In this document: piece by piece, positions 10,180-18,836 of the stretch
Layout: each line of letters opens with the position of its first letter
Position numbering within the stretch: the stretch's first letter is position 1
Source: an uncultured Prevotellaceae bacterium
GTDB taxonomy: Bacteria; Bacteroidota; Bacteroidia; Bacteroidales; Bacteroidaceae
Direction: 5' to 3'
DNA: 64,000 nt
Assembly (NCBI GenBank): GCA_946534585.1
Contig: CAMNCV010000146.1
Span: 1-64,000, forward strand
Made by a program: the position numbers and the translations under genes
The notes under the pieces: generated by a model
What the model saw: the letters and a program-made list of their open reading frames with translations, nothing else
What the model was told of the DNA's origin: nothing
The model's database searches: none

Positions 10180-10477
10180 TTTCGTATTTTTTGTTTTTTA
10201 GTTTAACATAGTTTTTAGTCCAAAGTTCGATTGGAAAGAGACAGAAAAAGAAAACGTGGACTAATTCACTTCATCTGATTCAGAGGTCTTCGACTACCTA
10301 TCACTCAAATTATGGAATAAAGCCCACGCCGTTGACGTGAGCATTAACTTTTACTCTTGTGGCTTACTTTAATTTGGCGAATTTAGGTAAACAAGAATTC
10401 AAGCTAACGCTTCTATTTCTATATGTCTTTAAGATTCAACTTATCTCATAGGCTTACATTTTTAGATTTTCGAGATT

Positions 10478-10526
10478 TGGGCGCATCTGATAAACCCTGT
10501 GGGAATGTAGTGCAAGTACTACCCCA
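10478..10526. repeat. ~45-bp repeat, copy 1 (inverted partner at 14699-14745)
   Basis: gggcgcatctgataaaccctgtgggaatgtagtgcaagtact is nearly identical to the reverse complement of 14704-14745. Confidence 0.85.
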
Positions 10527-10894
10527 GTTCGGGATAAGTATTTTAGTTTTTAACGAACGAGATATCAAGATAACCGCTTGACTATTTGCAAAATAGCGAT
10601 GTTTTTACTAACTTTGTAGTAGTAAACAGACAATGAAACTAAAGAATATCGCTATGATTACCGAGGACAAAGTTACAAAATTTTTTTGTATTATCGATGA
10701 ATTTTGCAAGTTTTTTGAGCAGGAGAATGGAAAAAAACTGCTTTTGGGAAGCGATGGTAAGAAACACCGCATGAGAAAAGCCTCACTGTCCGGCAGTGAA
10801 ATCATGACCATCCTCTTGATTTTCCATTTCGGCTCTTTCCGGAACTTCAAACAAAACAACTCTCTTTATTCTGATCTTAACCCGAACTGGGGTA
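10520..10894 (+). mobile_element. Internally deleted, MITE-like IS982-family element
   Basis: Terminal inverted repeats TACCCCAGTTCGGGATAAG (10520-10538) and CTTAACCCGAACTGGGGTA (10876-10894), 18/19 complementary, enclosing an IS982-type transposase N-terminus. Confidence 0.75.
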
Positions 10895-10971
10895 AACTAT
10901 TCTGTAATACTCATGATAAGGCGGCACCGCAAATTGCATACGGTGCCGCCTGTGCTTTCGTTTATTCGTAA
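10654..10971 (+). pseudogene. IS982-family transposase, N-terminal remnant fused to non-homologous sequence
   Basis: MITEDKVTKFFCIIDEFCKFFEQENGKKLLLGSDGKKHRMRKASLSGSEIMTILLIFHFGSFRNFK; transposase similarity stops at about 10855. Confidence 0.75.
10920..10950 (-). terminator. Hairpin terminator downstream of the ATPase remnant
   Basis: GGCGGCACCG / CGGTGCCGCC 10-bp stem. Confidence 0.6.
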
Positions 10972-11205
10972 TGCCGCTGGCGTTTCAGCCAAAGCTTGAA
11001 CAAGGAATCGTTAATGGTTATTTCCTGTCCGTCGATGTCGATGAGGTCTTTCTTCAGTAAGGCTTTTTTTATAGACTGTATGTTGGCTGATGACTCCAGA
11101 CGATATTCTTTTATAATCTCCTTACGGCTGAAACCGTTGGACACTCCGTTGGCAAGTGCCCTCATAAAGTTAAACTGTATATGAATGGATTTTCTATTGC
11201 CATGT
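10962..11205 (-). pseudogene. AAA ATPase (ATPase_2/PF01637-type) with large internal deletion
   Basis: N-terminal MAIENPFIY encoded near 11200 runs out of frame into the C-terminal wHTH region QFNFMRALANGVSNGFSRKEIIKEYRLESSANIQSIKKALLKKDLIDIDGQEITINDSLFKLWLKRQ; the AAA core is missing. Confidence 0.7.
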
Positions 11206-11228
11206 TTTTATTGTTTTGATTATCAGAT

Positions 11229-11273
11229 GCAAAGGTAAGTAATAAGTTTGTTAGTAACAAACTTATTACTTAC
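11229..11273 (-). promoter_or_regulatory. Promoter (TTTG-N20-TACCTTTG) overlapped by a 19-1-19 perfect palindrome
   Basis: GTAAGTAATAAGTTTGTTA (11235-11253) g TAACAAACTTATTACTTAC (11255-11273); TACCTTTG (-7) on minus strand at 11229-11236. Confidence 0.8.
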
Positions 11274-11517
11274 AAACTTGTTACTTTTAACTTTTTTTGT
11301 CATGCAGACATTAGTCTGTGAGAAATAATTTCACTAATTTTGCATAAGAAACGACGAGTCGTGTGTCGCAGAATATATACTTATATCACGATGCTAAACA
11401 ATATCACCTCATGACACAAACCATAATAATAATGTATCTCATAGGTTAGAAAAACTTTTTTTGAATAATAATTTGACTTCTTCGTTTTACAGTCGTATAT
11501 TGAAATAGAGACACACG

Positions 11518-12069
11518 ATGAAAGAAATCGACAGCGAAATAATATCACAATGCCAACGCGGTGACAAGACAGCCTTCAGGTATGTTGTTCAGACATACCA
11601 GCAAAGGGTGTTCTCGCTGGCGTTGAAGATGATTGCAAGCGAAGAAGATGCAAAGGACATCGTGCAGGAAACATTTATCCGCGTGTGGCAAAACATTACA
11701 GGCTATGACGGCAAGCACCGTTTTGTTACGTGGCTATACACCATAGCGTCGAGGCTATGCCTTGACTACCTGAAATCCTCACACATAAAAAGGTCTGTGG
11801 CAAGCGACGAGGAGGTGTTCCGACGATATGCTTCTGACAGCAACAGCCAGCGAATGCTTGAAAACAGTGAGTGGGTGTCGATAGTAAAGCTGCTGGCAGA
11901 AGGGTTGAGTGAAAAACAACGGCTGGTGTTTACACTATGTCAACTGGAGGGACTGACCTCACAGGAGACGGAAGAGATAACAGGAATGTCACCCTCGCAG
12001 GTAAAGAGCAACCTGTATGTGGCTCGACAAATAATCAGAAAGAAAATGAAGGAGTTGGGATATGAATAA
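11518..12069 (+). CDS. ECF-type RNA polymerase sigma factor
   Basis: Sigma70 region 2 (ALKMIASEEDAKDIVQETFIRVWQN) and region 4 (RLVFTLCQLEGLTSQETEEITGMSPSQVKSNLYVARQIIRKKM). Confidence 0.92.
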   Translation: MKEIDSEIISQCQRGDKTAFRYVVQTYQQRVFSLALKMIASEEDAKDIVQETFIRVWQNITGYDGKHRFVTWLYTIASRLCLDYLKSSHIKRSVASDEEVFRRYASDSNSQRMLENSEWVSIVKLLAEGLSEKQRLVFTLCQLEGLTSQETEEITGMSPSQVKSNLYVARQIIRKKMKELGYE

Positions 12070-12607
12070 GACAGATGAAATACTTGACAGACTGAAAGGC
12101 ATGCAGCCGGTAATAGATAATCCTGATGAACTGACAGACAGCATCATGAATGCACTGCCGGAACAGACGGATGTCAAGACTGCGACAAAGGTAAGGATGT
12201 GGCCTTACATCGTTTCGTTTGTGGCAGCGGCAGGATTGTTACTGCTGTTGTCAATGGGATTCCACAAGAATGTCGCCACAGAGCCTGCCACGCTTGCACA
12301 GAAAGATACGGTGCGACAGGCTGAGACACCGGCAAGCGTACTGCGTGACACAATAAAGGTTGTGGAGAAACTGGTGCTTGCACGGAATGTCAAGGCTAAG
12401 CAAACGACGGAGGCTCCAGAGCCTGACAGTCTGGAATATTACATAGAGAAGTTGGAAAAAGAATTGCAGCAAGTGAGCGACCGCTGTTATCTTGCCAGGG
12501 TAGAGGCTGTGATACAGGAAGACGAACAGCTATGCAGGGCTGTGAATGAGTTACTATATACTGGCAGGGACACCTCGCTGTTAGTTGCAAACGAAGTCGT
12601 ATTCTGA
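12062..12607 (+). CDS. Single-TM protein, putative anti-sigma-like partner
   Basis: Overlaps the sigma gene by 8 nt; one TM segment (MWPYIVSFVAAAGLLLLLSMGF). Confidence 0.6.
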   Translation: MNKTDEILDRLKGMQPVIDNPDELTDSIMNALPEQTDVKTATKVRMWPYIVSFVAAAGLLLLLSMGFHKNVATEPATLAQKDTVRQAETPASVLRDTIKVVEKLVLARNVKAKQTTEAPEPDSLEYYIEKLEKELQQVSDRCYLARVEAVIQEDEQLCRAVNELLYTGRDTSLLVANEVVF

Positions 12608-12623
12608 TAAAACCATCCATATT

Positions 12624-14600
12624 ATGAATAAAAGGACACTGATTGTGGCTTTTGCCATTGCGTTAACCATGAATGCAGCCGCGCAGCTGCAGACAGACAC
12701 CATGGCGCTTAACCATGCCATAGAGCGATTTCTCAGCTCGGGACAGATGATATGCAAGGACACGCATTGGAGCCATGCCATGGGACAATGGTCTTTCAAA
12801 CAGACCGTAGAGGGTGAAACCATGCAGGAGCCTCAGGCGTTGACGGAACTGAAGAACGTCTTCAGCCAATATGCAGTGAAGGCAACAACTGCATATATCC
12901 TTGATGGAGAGAAGAGTGTCTTGCCGTTTAACTTGATGAAGGTAAAACGTCAGGATAATTTTTACAAATATATCACAGGCCACTTCCTGCTGGAACAAGG
13001 TATGAACCTACGTCTCCTTGTCTTTTCAGAGGCTGGTAAGGATGCCATCTACGGACTGGAATGGCGCATTGTGCCAGTAACAGACCATAACGGCAGGTCA
13101 TGGTGTACGTGTGAAGGAGAATTGTTCAGGTTTGACCATGGAACGTGGAACGTTGATTCATATACGCAGTATGATGCGTGGGAACATGCCTCCAGCTTGA
13201 AACCGATGAGTCAAGACGACATGACAAAATATGAGAATATATCGTCTCAGATGAAATTCATTACCGAACGCTTTGCATCTAACAAGAAAGGTAGCAAGGA
13301 AAACGATGCTGTGTTCTATATGATAGACAAACTCTGCAGGGAATATAATGGCAGATTGACAAAGAAACAATATGAAAACCTGAAAGAAATCACTCAGCCG
13401 ATTACCGAAAGGGCTGATGAGACACAGAAGCGAATTTATGCAGATGCTTTCCAAAATTTATTGGAAAAGCATGTGCACTCTTTGCCCCAAAAGTACATTC
13501 GCCAAATGAGTTTTTTGTCAGACGAGATATTTCCAAGTTATGGGCAGGCAAAAATGATGTGTGTGAATTATGAATTGCAAGATATGTCACAGCTGTCCGT
13601 AACGCAGAAAGTGACGGGAAAGGCTAAAGGAAAGATTACTATACAACCGGTACACCCATACATGGAGTCCTATGAAGCGAACAGCGCTGACAGTTCTTTC
13701 TACTTGACGGAAGATTATTTAAAAGACCAATTACTGCGTGTCAGTGACGGAAAGGGCAATAGCATGATGATATTTGCTGATGGTACGGATGCCGATATTG
13801 ACATTGAGAACATGACAGTGAGCGGTTCGGCGCTTAACAACCGCTTTGCAGAGGTGCAAAGGCAGATAAAGGCTTACAGGCAGGAAATGCGTAAGTATGC
13901 CTACCTTAATCATGACGGAAGCTATGACATAATAGACGAAAAAGGCTATAAGGATTTTTATAAGGAGATGCACCAGTTCAGGTTGCGGTTGATTGAAGAA
14001 AACACAGACAACCTGATACCTGCATGGTTACTTGCAGAGAGTTTCGTGATGATGGACTGCGAGGAATTGTCGCGCTTCATGGTTCGTGGTCGTGTGTATT
14101 CTGACAATATAGCCCTGCAACCCGTATGGAGTTATTATGAGGGACTGCAGAAACGCAAAGCCGGAATGGAATATACAGACATTGCTTGCACTGACACTGA
14201 TGGACAACAGCGCCGTTTGAGTGAATACATAGGACATGGAGATTATGTAGTGTTGCACTTCTGGCAGACCACATCATCGATAACAAGAAAAGGAGCCAAG
14301 TCTTGCAAGCAGATTGCAAAAAAATATAAAGACCGCAACCTGCGTGTCGTCGGTATGGCATTTGATAAAGATAAAGAAGAATGGAAGCGATATGTAAAGA
14401 AACGCGACCTTGCGTTTGAACACTTGGCGGCATCTGACTTGACATCAGAGATAAACTTCAGCCAGACTGGTATAGCAAAGGCTTATGGCATAACAGCCTT
14501 GCCAGAGTCAATAGTGTTTGACCCTGACGGTCGCATAATCTGCACCGGACTTGAGGGCGATGACCTTAAAGCGTATCTGCAGCAAATATTCGGAGAATGA
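12624..14600 (+). CDS. Secreted protein with C-terminal TlpA/AhpC-TSA thioredoxin-like domain lacking CXXC
   Basis: Signal peptide MNKRTLIVAFAIALTMNAAAQ; C-terminal HFWQTTSSITRKGAKSCKQIAKKYKDRNLRVVGMAFDKDKEEWKRYV…ITALPESIVFDPDGRI. Confidence 0.8.
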   Translation: MNKRTLIVAFAIALTMNAAAQLQTDTMALNHAIERFLSSGQMICKDTHWSHAMGQWSFKQTVEGETMQEPQALTELKNVFSQYAVKATTAYILDGEKSVLPFNLMKVKRQDNFYKYITGHFLLEQGMNLRLLVFSEAGKDAIYGLEWRIVPVTDHNGRSWCTCEGELFRFDHGTWNVDSYTQYDAWEHASSLKPMSQDDMTKYENISSQMKFITERFASNKKGSKENDAVFYMIDKLCREYNGRLTKKQYENLKEITQPITERADETQKRIYADAFQNLLEKHVHSLPQKYIRQMSFLSDEIFPSYGQAKMMCVNYELQDMSQLSVTQKVTGKAKGKITIQPVHPYMESYEANSADSSFYLTEDYLKDQLLRVSDGKGNSMMIFADGTDADIDIENMTVSGSALNNRFAEVQRQIKAYRQEMRKYAYLNHDGSYDIIDEKGYKDFYKEMHQFRLRLIEENTDNLIPAWLLAESFVMMDCEELSRFMVRGRVYSDNIALQPVWSYYEGLQKRKAGMEYTDIACTDTDGQQRRLSEYIGHGDYVVLHFWQTTSSITRKGAKSCKQIAKKYKDRNLRVVGMAFDKDKEEWKRYVKKRDLAFEHLAASDLTSEINFSQTGIAKAYGITALPESIVFDPDGRIICTGLEGDDLKAYLQQIFGE

Positions 14601-14698
14601 TAATGATTAATGATTCAATAAAACAGTTTTTAAAATAGTAATGGTGGGTTCTAATAATTCCCACTGTCAGATTTTTGAGTATCGTTTGTCGACAGTCT

Positions 14699-14745
14699 TG
14701 GGTTAGTATTTGCACTACATTCCCACAGGGTTTATCGGATGCGCC
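14699..14745. repeat. ~45-bp repeat, copy 2 (inverted relative to 10478-10526)
   Basis: gtatttgcactacattcccacagggtttatcggatgcgccc. Confidence 0.85.
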
Positions 14746-14890
14746 CGAAAAAGGCAACTGCCTTATCTTTCTCGTAAACAATCCATAGTCTTGAAAGACG
14801 TAACTTGATAAACTTGGCAAGACCATTCTCTTTGTCATGGATAAAATCATCCATCGACTTGACACCACACTTGAAATCAGTTAGTGATAG
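14740..14890 (-). pseudogene. Truncated GNAT-like acetyltransferase fragment
   Basis: Minus-strand frame reads LSLTDFKCGVKSMDDFIHDKENGLAKFIKLRLSRLWIVYEKDKAVAFF, then is interrupted by the repeat (GRIR*). Confidence 0.55.
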
Positions 14891-14928
14891 CGTAATAACG
14901 CAGCATCAACGGGTCGATGGCACAAAAA

Positions 14929-14960
14929 TTTGTCTGAATGGAAAAAAGTTAGTAACTTTG
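14929..14960 (+). promoter_or_regulatory. Bacteroidetes-type promoter (TTTG-N20-TAACTTTG) of the GH78 gene
   Basis: TTTG 14929-14932, 20 nt, TAACTTTG 14953-14960. Confidence 0.75.
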
Positions 14961-14983
14961 CATGATATTCGTCCTAAAAGAAC

Positions 14984-17900
14984 ATGACAATGAAAAAGAT
15001 ACAAACACTTTGCTTCTGTCTGTTGTTGGCGTGCGGTATATCTCGCGCTCAACACACCGTGACACCGCTTGATGCCGCCGACGTGCTGCCCGAAGCACAG
15101 TGGCGAGGCAAATGGATAGGCATAGACCACCTGACGGAGGGTGAGGATATAAGTTACAAGACACGTGTCAACGCACGCTACCTGCGCTCAGAATTCAGCG
15201 TGCAAGACAAGGAAATACGCAGTGCCAAGGCCTACATTGCCGCCGTGGGCTACTATGACTTGTATGTAAACGGACTGCAGCAGGATGCTGACCACGTGCT
15301 GAAACCCGTGCAGACGGATTCGCGCAAGAGCATGGAGTACAACGTGGTGGATGTCACTGCAGCCTTGAAACAGGGCAATAACGCTATAGGCGTGATACTG
15401 GGCAACGGTCGTGCGGTGCCCATGCGCTACTCGAAGCACTCCAAGTGTCCGTTTCTCGGCTATCCCAAGTGTCGCATTGACTTGATGATAACATACGCCG
15501 ACGGCAAGACACAACGAGTATCAACGAGCGAAAAGACATGGAAAGCCACCTGTAATGGTGCCATCCGCTCAAATAATGAGTACGATGGCGAGGTGTATGA
15601 TGCGCGCTGTGAGATGCAGGGATGGAACACAGTAGGTTTTGATGACAGCGCATGGCAGCAGGCGGAACTCGCCGAGTTGCCCATAGGCGCATTGTATCCA
15701 CAGACAGCAGCCAACCAGTGCCCTACCCCATTGGCTACGATGCAGTCGCAGACAGGGAAGATTTCCGCCCCCTCACTATGGCAAGGCACACGGGGCGAGT
15801 ATTACGCTGACCTCAAACAGAATATCGCCGGCTACATCGCTCTGCGCATACGAGGCAACGAGGGCGACACCATTCGCATAAAATACGCCGAGCGCCTTAA
15901 CGAGGACTCTACGCTATACGTGGCAAATCTGCGCGATGCCGAGACAGAGGATATATACATCTGCAACGGCACAGAGGGCGAGGGACGCTGGTGGAAGCCA
16001 ACGTTTGTGTACCACGGCGGTCGCTATGTACGCATAACGGGCATGAAGGAACTGACGTCAGAAGACATCAAAGCCTACGTGGTCAGCGACGAGATGAATG
16101 ACATTGGCACGTTCACGTCAAGCAACGATATGCTCAATCGCCTCTATCGCGCTGCGTGGTGGGGGATTAAGACCAACTACCACGGATTTCCGACCGACTG
16201 CCCTCAGCGCAATGAGCGACAGCCATGGCTCGGTGATCGCACGGTAGGTTCGCTGGGCGAGAGTTACCTATTTGACAACAACCGTATGTACACCCGCTGG
16301 ATGCGCGACATCTGTGACGCACAGCGATATGACGGAGCGATGAGCGACGTGTCGCCTGCCTTCTGGAATTACTACAACGATGACGTGACGTGGCCTGCCT
16401 GCCTGCCCTTCACCTGCGATATGCTCTACCGGCAATACGGCAACATGGAGGCCATACGCAACAGTTATCCTTATATCAAGAAGTGGCTGGAGCATATCTG
16501 CCAGACATATACCAAGGACGGAATTATCAACCGCGACAAGTACGGCGACTGGTGTATGCCACCGGAAAAGCCCGAGTTGATACACTCTAAAGACCCCACA
16601 CGACAGACAGACGGAACGCTGCTTTCCACGGCTTACGTGATAAAAGCCATGCGGCTGATGAGCGAATACGCACAGTTGCTGGGGCTGGAGACTGACAAGG
16701 CAGACTACAGCAGGCGCGCCGACGAGATGACAGAGGCTTTCAACAGCAAATGGCTCACGGTGAAGCGTGGCACGTCGCCAGTGCCGGGACATCCGCTCTA
16801 CCCCGACAGCATATACTACGGCAACAATACCGCAACAGCCAACGTTGTGGCACTGGCATTCGACCTCGTGCCTGCCGACTGCCGTCAGGCGGTAATCGAC
16901 AATGTAGTGGAGAACATAATCGTAAAGAATGGCGGCCACGTATCGTGCGGAGTGATAGGCATTTCCCACCTAATGCGCACGCTGACGCGCAACGGCTACG
17001 GCGACGTGGCTTTCCTGCTTGCCACCAACAAGACCTTCCCTTCATGGGGATATATGCTTGAGCATGGTGCTACCACTATCTGGGAACTATGGAATGGCGA
17101 CACTGCCAACCCTGCCATGAACTCCGGAAACCACGTGATGCTGCTTGGAGACCTGCTGACATGGATGTATCAGGACCTTGCAGGAATACGCAATGCAGAG
17201 GGCAGTGCGGGCTACAAGCAACTGCTTATGAAGCCCGATTTCTCCATACAAGACCTCGACAGCATTGACTGTTCCTACCGCACTCCGCAGGGCACGGTAT
17301 GTTCACGCTGGAAAAAGACGCTGGAACAGTTGCACTGGGAGATAACGCTGCCCGAGGGTGTAGAGGCCGATGCGGTGCTGCCCGATGGCACTGTGCGCAG
17401 GATTGCTGCCGGCACTACCGTGATAGATGCGCACATGCCTTTCGAGCATGGCATCTCGCCACGGCAGCAGTACACTGCCAAGGACTGGCAAATCATTGAC
17501 GATGAGTTCGTATATGACCACTCCATATACCCCGAAACCCACTCGTCGAGCATAGTAGAACTGCGTGACGGCACTCTGCTCGCTACCTACTTCGGTGGCA
17601 CCAAGGAGCGCAACCCCGATGTATGTATCTACACGCAGCGCAAGACCTCTAAATGGGAAGCCCCCGTACTGGCTGCCGACGGAGTGTTTGAGCCTGACGA
17701 TGAGAATATCAGATTGGCCGGACTGGCTGGCATTGACACCACTTGCGTAAAGGCGGAGTTTGGCCCTTGCAAGGATAAGGGTATTGACTGGCACACGGCT
17801 AAGGACGTGATAGGCATGACATGGGAGCAGGCTCTCGACTACAAGGACTCCATACCTCAGGTAGCTGCACGCAAGGCTTGCTGGAACCCGGTGCTCTTCG

Positions 17901-18688
17901 AGATGCCCGACGGCGAGATATGGCTGTTTTTCAAGATTGGGAAGAACGTGGCAGACTGGACTGGCTGGCTGTGTAAGTCGCGCGACGGCGGCCGCACCTG
18001 GAGCCAGCGCGAACCGCTGCCCGAGGGTTTTCTCGGTCCGATTAAGAACAAGCCCATCATCGTTGGCGATAACCTTGTGTGTCCCTCGTCAACAGAGCAG
18101 AATGGTTGGAAAATTCATTTTGAGTTATACAACATGACGACGCACGAGTGGACGAAGACGGCTCCACGCGCAACGGACTCCTGCCTGTGCATACAGCCCA
18201 CGCTGCTACGCCACCCTGACGGCCGCCTGCAGGCTCTGGCCCGCATACGTCCGACCACTGCCCAGCGCAAGGGACTGGACCAGACGCGCGGCCGCATAGC
18301 TACTACATGGAGCAACGACGGCGGCATGACCTGGAGCAACATGGAGTTTGTAGATGCACCCAACAACCAGTCGGGTATCGATGCCGTCACTCTCACTACT
18401 CCAGTGAGCATAAAAGCCTCTGACGGCCGCACTTACAAGAACCAGCGCCACGTGCTTATCTACAATGATTTCGGCACGCTGCCCGGCACCAACAAGGGAC
18501 CGCGCACACCTATCTCGCTCGCCTCGTCCAGCGATGGCATACAATGGCATCACTTCTGCACCCTGGAGCGTTCGCCCATAAGCCAGTACTCCTATCCTTC
18601 TATCATTCAAGGAGATGACGGTACGCTCCACTGCGTATATACCTGGCGCAGACAACGTATAGCATACAAGCACGTCAGGTTGAAATGA
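14984..18688 (+). CDS. GH78-like alpha-L-rhamnosidase fused to C-terminal BNR/sialidase-like (BNR_2) propeller
   Basis: GH78 features (YYDLYVNGLQQDADHVLKPVQTD; GFPTDCPQRNERQPWLGDRTVGSLGES; YMLEHGATTIWELWNGD); C-terminal SSIVELRDGTLLATYFGGTKERNPDVCIYTQR…CKSRDGGRTWSQREPLPEG. Confidence 0.88.
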   Translation: MTMKKIQTLCFCLLLACGISRAQHTVTPLDAADVLPEAQWRGKWIGIDHLTEGEDISYKTRVNARYLRSEFSVQDKEIRSAKAYIAAVGYYDLYVNGLQQDADHVLKPVQTDSRKSMEYNVVDVTAALKQGNNAIGVILGNGRAVPMRYSKHSKCPFLGYPKCRIDLMITYADGKTQRVSTSEKTWKATCNGAIRSNNEYDGEVYDARCEMQGWNTVGFDDSAWQQAELAELPIGALYPQTAANQCPTPLATMQSQTGKISAPSLWQGTRGEYYADLKQNIAGYIALRIRGNEGDTIRIKYAERLNEDSTLYVANLRDAETEDIYICNGTEGEGRWWKPTFVYHGGRYVRITGMKELTSEDIKAYVVSDEMNDIGTFTSSNDMLNRLYRAAWWGIKTNYHGFPTDCPQRNERQPWLGDRTVGSLGESYLFDNNRMYTRWMRDICDAQRYDGAMSDVSPAFWNYYNDDVTWPACLPFTCDMLYRQYGNMEAIRNSYPYIKKWLEHICQTYTKDGIINRDKYGDWCMPPEKPELIHSKDPTRQTDGTLLSTAYVIKAMRLMSEYAQLLGLETDKADYSRRADEMTEAFNSKWLTVKRGTSPVPGHPLYPDSIYYGNNTATANVVALAFDLVPADCRQAVIDNVVENIIVKNGGHVSCGVIGISHLMRTLTRNGYGDVAFLLATNKTFPSWGYMLEHGATTIWELWNGDTANPAMNSGNHVMLLGDLLTWMYQDLAGIRNAEGSAGYKQLLMKPDFSIQDLDSIDCSYRTPQGTVCSRWKKTLEQLHWEITLPEGVEADAVLPDGTVRRIAAGTTVIDAHMPFEHGISPRQQYTAKDWQIIDDEFVYDHSIYPETHSSSIVELRDGTLLATYFGGTKERNPDVCIYTQRKTSKWEAPVLAADGVFEPDDENIRLAGLAGIDTTCVKAEFGPCKDKGIDWHTAKDVIGMTWEQALDYKDSIPQVAARKACWNPVLFEMPDGEIWLFFKIGKNVADWTGWLCKSRDGGRTWSQREPLPEGFLGPIKNKPIIVGDNLVCPSSTEQNGWKIHFELYNMTTHEWTKTAPRATDSCLCIQPTLLRHPDGRLQALARIRPTTAQRKGLDQTRGRIATTWSNDGGMTWSNMEFVDAPNNQSGIDAVTLTTPVSIKASDGRTYKNQRHVLIYNDFGTLPGTNKGPRTPISLASSSDGIQWHHFCTLERSPISQYSYPSIIQGDDGTLHCVYTWRRQRIAYKHVRLK

Positions 18689-18703
18689 GGTCGTATCGTA
18701 AAA

Positions 18704-18808
18704 GCTATCTAATAACCTCGTAATCGCATACTGATTACAGTGTAATATGTACCTGATTACACTGCAATCAGTATGCGATTACATTGTAAAAGCTATCTGA
18801 TTAGAATG
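18704..18808. repeat. Degenerate ~22-bp tandem repeat array including a 27-bp inverted repeat
   Basis: Units gctatctaataacctcgtaatc / gcatactgattacagtgtaata / gtacctgattacactgcaatca / gtatgcgattacattgtaaaa / gctatctgattag; arms 18720-18746 and 18756-18782 complementary with one mismatch. Confidence 0.85.
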
Positions 18809-18836
18809 ATGTTTTTTTCTCTCCTCTTCTACTCCA

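Noticed and set aside
10633-10971. 112-aa ORF as an intact functional gene
   Set aside because: Only the N-terminal part is transposase-like; the rest reads through the IS end and a terminator.
14566-14868. 100-aa minus-strand ORF
   Set aside because: Wrong frame; the adjacent frame encodes the GNAT-like fragment and this ORF crosses the repeat.
16268-16969. 233-aa minus-strand ORF
   Set aside because: Antisense within the GH78 domain; His/Val-rich shadow ORF.
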